Shown here piece after piece: positions 61,529-64,000 of a stretch of DNA of 64,000 nucleotides. A model generated the notes under the pieces. That model worked only from the letters and a program-made list of their open reading frames with translations, made no database searches and had not been told where the DNA came from. Each line of letters starts with the position of its first letter. Position 1 is the first letter of the stretch. This DNA comes from Hahella sp050299855 (GTDB lineage Bacteria; Pseudomonadota; Gammaproteobacteria; Pseudomonadales; Oleiphilaceae). Position numbers and translations under genes: made by a program. The stretch spans positions 61,924-125,923 of the forward strand of contig JBNKWQ010000026.1 in NCBI GenBank assembly GCA_050299855.1, given 5' to 3'.

Positions 61529-62188
61529 TTATTCCGGCTGCGGCACAACTCTCAGATAAGGCTTGAGCGTCTTCCAGCCATTCGGATACTTCTTCGTAGC
61601 CTCCTCATTGCTAACTGAGGGGACGATGATAACGTCCTCACCTTTTTTCCAGTTAACAGGAGTAGCCACCTGATGTTTTGCGGTTAACTGCATCGAATCA
61701 AGTACTCGGAGAATTTCGTCAAAGTTACGCCCGGTTGTCATAGGATAGGTCAGCATGAGTTTTATTTTTTTATCAGGACCAATAATAAACACTGAACGTA
61801 CCGTCGCATTAGTGGCAGCAGTCCTTCCCTCGGAAGTACCCTCCTCATCTTCCGGCAGCATGTTATAGAGTTTAGCCACATTCAGGTCCGTATCACCTAT
61901 CATAGGATACTTCACCGCGTGCCCTTGAGTTTCTTCGATATCCTTCGCCCAATCGTCATGGCTGTCGACCGGATCGACACTCAACCCGATAATTTTGCAG
62001 TTTCTCTTGGCAAATTCATCCTCCAAACCGGCCATATAACCTAACTCCGTTGTGCAGACAGGAGTAAAATCTTTGGGGTGGGAAAAAAGAACAGCCCAGT
62101 GGTCACCAATCCAGTCGTGAAAGTTGATCTTTCCGTGGGTTGTCTGAGCATCGAAATTTGGTGCCGTAGAATTAATTCTTAACGTCAT
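61529..62188 (-). CDS. 1-Cys peroxiredoxin (Prx6 type)
   Basis: A 219-residue peroxiredoxin. The peroxidatic Cys45 is in FTPVCTTELGYM; the long C-terminal region with MLTYPMTTGRNFDEILRVLDS is typical of the Prx6 class, which lacks a standard resolving cysteine. It reduces hydrogen peroxide and organic peroxides. Single gene with its own promoter region of 150 bases upstream. Confidence 0.93.
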   Translation of the reverse strand: MTLRINSTAPNFDAQTTHGKINFHDWIGDHWAVLFSHPKDFTPVCTTELGYMAGLEDEFAKRNCKIIGLSVDPVDSHDDWAKDIEETQGHAVKYPMIGDTDLNVAKLYNMLPEDEEGTSEGRTAATNATVRSVFIIGPDKKIKLMLTYPMTTGRNFDEILRVLDSMQLTAKHQVATPVNWKKGEDVIIVPSVSNEEATKKYPNGWKTLKPYLRVVPQPE

Positions 62189-62337
62189 CAGCCTTACCTC
62201 CAGCGTTTAGTTGAATCACTATGACCTGCGGTACGACAACTTCTATGCAGATAGCAGACACATATTTAATGTTAAACCGACGCTTTCCACCTCTCAATAG
62301 AAGTGGGACATTCTAAGGTCGACTTCTCCGTTCAAAC

Positions 62338-63084
62338 TTATCTTCCTCCAGAAACGTCTAGAATAGTGCCTGTTATATAACTGGCTTCGTCTGAGGCTAG
62401 CCATACAATTGCACGTGCGACCTCTTCAGGGGTGCCTGGTCGCTTGAGAGGAATTAGGTGTTTAAGCTTATCTGGACGGTTTATATCACCCGAATCGCCG
62501 TGTATATCAGTATAGATAATGCCTGGCCTCACAGCATTAACTCGTATGCCTTCCTCAGCCACCTCCTTGGCGAGGCCAACTGTCAGTGCGTCTATGGCAG
62601 CTTTAGAAGCAGCATAGTCAATGTACTCCCCAGGCGAACCCAACTTGGCAGCGACAGAGGAGACGTTAACGATTGATCCTCCCACTCCACCATATTTTGT
62701 CGACATTTGTTTCACTGCTGCCTGACAGCAATAGATCGAGCCAAGAATATTCGTTTCAAACATTCTGTTTAATCGCTCAGTACTCATATCATCCAAACGA
62801 CTGGCTGGCGCAACAATACCTGCATTGTTGACCAAAACTGAGACAGGCCCCAGAGTGCTTTCAATCTTTTCAAAAGACTTTTGCACAGCGTTGGGATTAG
62901 AAACGTCTAATTGAAGCAACAGGGGATCTAAGCCTAGTCCCTGCAGTCGCTTTACATGAACTAATGCTCCTTCTCGATTACGATTGTAAGTAATACAAAC
63001 TTTCTTATAACTTCCCGTAATTAGTTGACTTACTGCTGCCCCAATCCCTCGAGTACCACCTGTTATCAGTATGACTTTGTCCAT
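62338..63084 (-). CDS. SDR-family NAD(P)-dependent oxidoreductase
   Basis: A 248-residue short-chain dehydrogenase: cofactor motif TGGTRGIGAAV, NNAG, catalytic serine in VNVSSVAA, YAASKAA with the Tyr-x-x-x-Lys pair, and a C-terminal DVSGG end. GAGGAG before ATG 63084 sets the start. The substrate is unknown; glucose dehydrogenase-like or FabG-like roles are possible. Confidence 0.9.
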   Translation of the reverse strand: MDKVILITGGTRGIGAAVSQLITGSYKKVCITYNRNREGALVHVKRLQGLGLDPLLLQLDVSNPNAVQKSFEKIESTLGPVSVLVNNAGIVAPASRLDDMSTERLNRMFETNILGSIYCCQAAVKQMSTKYGGVGGSIVNVSSVAAKLGSPGEYIDYAASKAAIDALTVGLAKEVAEEGIRVNAVRPGIIYTDIHGDSGDINRPDKLKHLIPLKRPGTPEEVARAIVWLASDEASYITGTILDVSGGR

Positions 63085-63220
63085 GGCTTTCTCCTCAATC
63101 CCAGATGTCTTAACTAACACTTACGAACAAATCGCTTTTTCAATGCGATTATATTAAAAAGAATAAAATACGAGGCACTAGATTGAGAGACAACAAAAAG
63201 TCAGAATTCCAGACATAAAA

Positions 63221-63249
63221 AAACCCCAATACCAATGATATCGGGGTTT
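63221..63249 (-). terminator. rRNA operon terminator
   Basis: On the minus strand: AAACCCCGATATC, a three-base loop, GGTATTGGGGTTT, then TTTTATG. It lies ten bases past the 5S 3' end. Confidence 0.85.
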
Positions 63250-63259
63250 AGTATTAGAA

Positions 63260-63374
63260 GCCTGACGACGACCTACTCTCGCATGGGAAACCACACTACC
63301 ATCGGCGCTGAACTGTTTCACTTCTGAGTTCGGAAAGGGATCAGGTGGTTCCAGCTCGCTATGATCATCAGGCA
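63260..63374 (-). rRNA. rrf: 5S ribosomal RNA
   Basis: A 115-base 5S rRNA on the minus strand, beginning TGCCTGATGATCATAGCGAG and ending GGTCGTCGTCAGGC, with the conserved CCGAACTCAGAAGTGAAAC loop. It follows the 23S gene after a 166-base spacer and is ended by the terminator at 63221. Confidence 0.95.
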
Positions 63375-63540
63375 AAACCTGCAAGCAGACTCTCGCCTCA
63401 CTTATTCGTTTCGCCGCCTCGCTTTCTTACCTTCGCAAGGCTTGCTGATAAAATTGACATTCAGTCACTCTGTAACAATCAGATAAGCAATCGTGATTAC
63501 ACTCTCATTTCACAAAACACCTAAATCACTTCGGTGTTAT

Positions 63541-64000
<460 letters not shown>

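Overview
The window reads as a chromosome segment of a marine-type gammaproteobacterium. This is inferred from gene content: cbb3-oxidase assembly genes next to hemN, a polar-flagellum cluster with sigma-28 and sigma-54 promoter sequences, an Acs/Pat acetylation set, RdgC, and an ImuA-ImuB-DnaE2 mutagenesis cassette under a LexA box. I cannot name the genus. Only the 3' ends of ccoS (left edge) and 23S rRNA (right edge) are cut by the window.

Layout. 1-2.6 kb: end of ccoS, a TauE/SafE-type membrane protein and hemN. 2.7-5.4 kb: a MASE1-CHASE-PAS histidine kinase. 5.7-7.6 kb: an alkylation-repair pair, Ada/AlkA fusion plus Ogt. 7.7-8.6 kb: a DMT exporter. 8.6-12.1 kb: an arsenic operon, arsR-arsI-gapdh-arsJ, with two similar operator-like sequences. 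12.1-14.7 kb: rluA and an odd receiver-domain protein.

14.84-30.2 kb is a genomic island inserted in the 3' end of tRNA-Ser(GGA). It is bounded by 19-bp direct repeats, carries paired arm-type sites inside both ends, and encodes a tyrosine integrase beside the tRNA. It looks more AT-rich than its flanks. Its cargo is a one-chain GmrSD-like (DUF262/DUF1524) restriction protein; an operon with a HYD1-type ADP-ribosyltransferase, a DUF6881 protein, a macrodomain protein, a small membrane protein and a GIY-YIG nuclease; an XRE repressor with three 17-bp operators and two secreted proteins; a P-loop NTPase with small DNA-binding proteins; a serine recombinase; and a tightly overlapping five-gene row headed by a beta-repeat protein that resembles phage structural proteins. 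No terminase, portal or major capsid gene is recognisable, so it is a defence-carrying island or satellite-like element rather than a full prophage. The ADP-ribosyltransferase/DUF6881/macrodomain trio is my best candidate for a little-described system.

30.4-34.1 kb: flagellar and chemotaxis genes cheR, cheV, flgA, flgM and flgN, the last two behind a clear FliA promoter. 34.2-41.6 kb: acetyl-CoA synthetase, rdgC, a Pat-like acetyltransferase and a histone-deacetylase-family protein, which together suggest reversible control of Acs by lysine acetylation. 41.7-51.7 kb: fliS, fliD, flaG, two large divergent flagellins and a TPR-methyltransferase protein. 51.7-54.0 kb: an arsenosugar-type operon (arsS and two glycosyltransferases), so the window holds two separate arsenic loci. 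Then follow tRNA-Arg(CCT), a saccharopine dehydrogenase-like protein, the SOS mutagenesis cassette (56.1-61.5 kb), a 1-Cys peroxiredoxin, an SDR oxidoreductase, and the 3' end of an rRNA operon (5S and partial 23S, minus strand).
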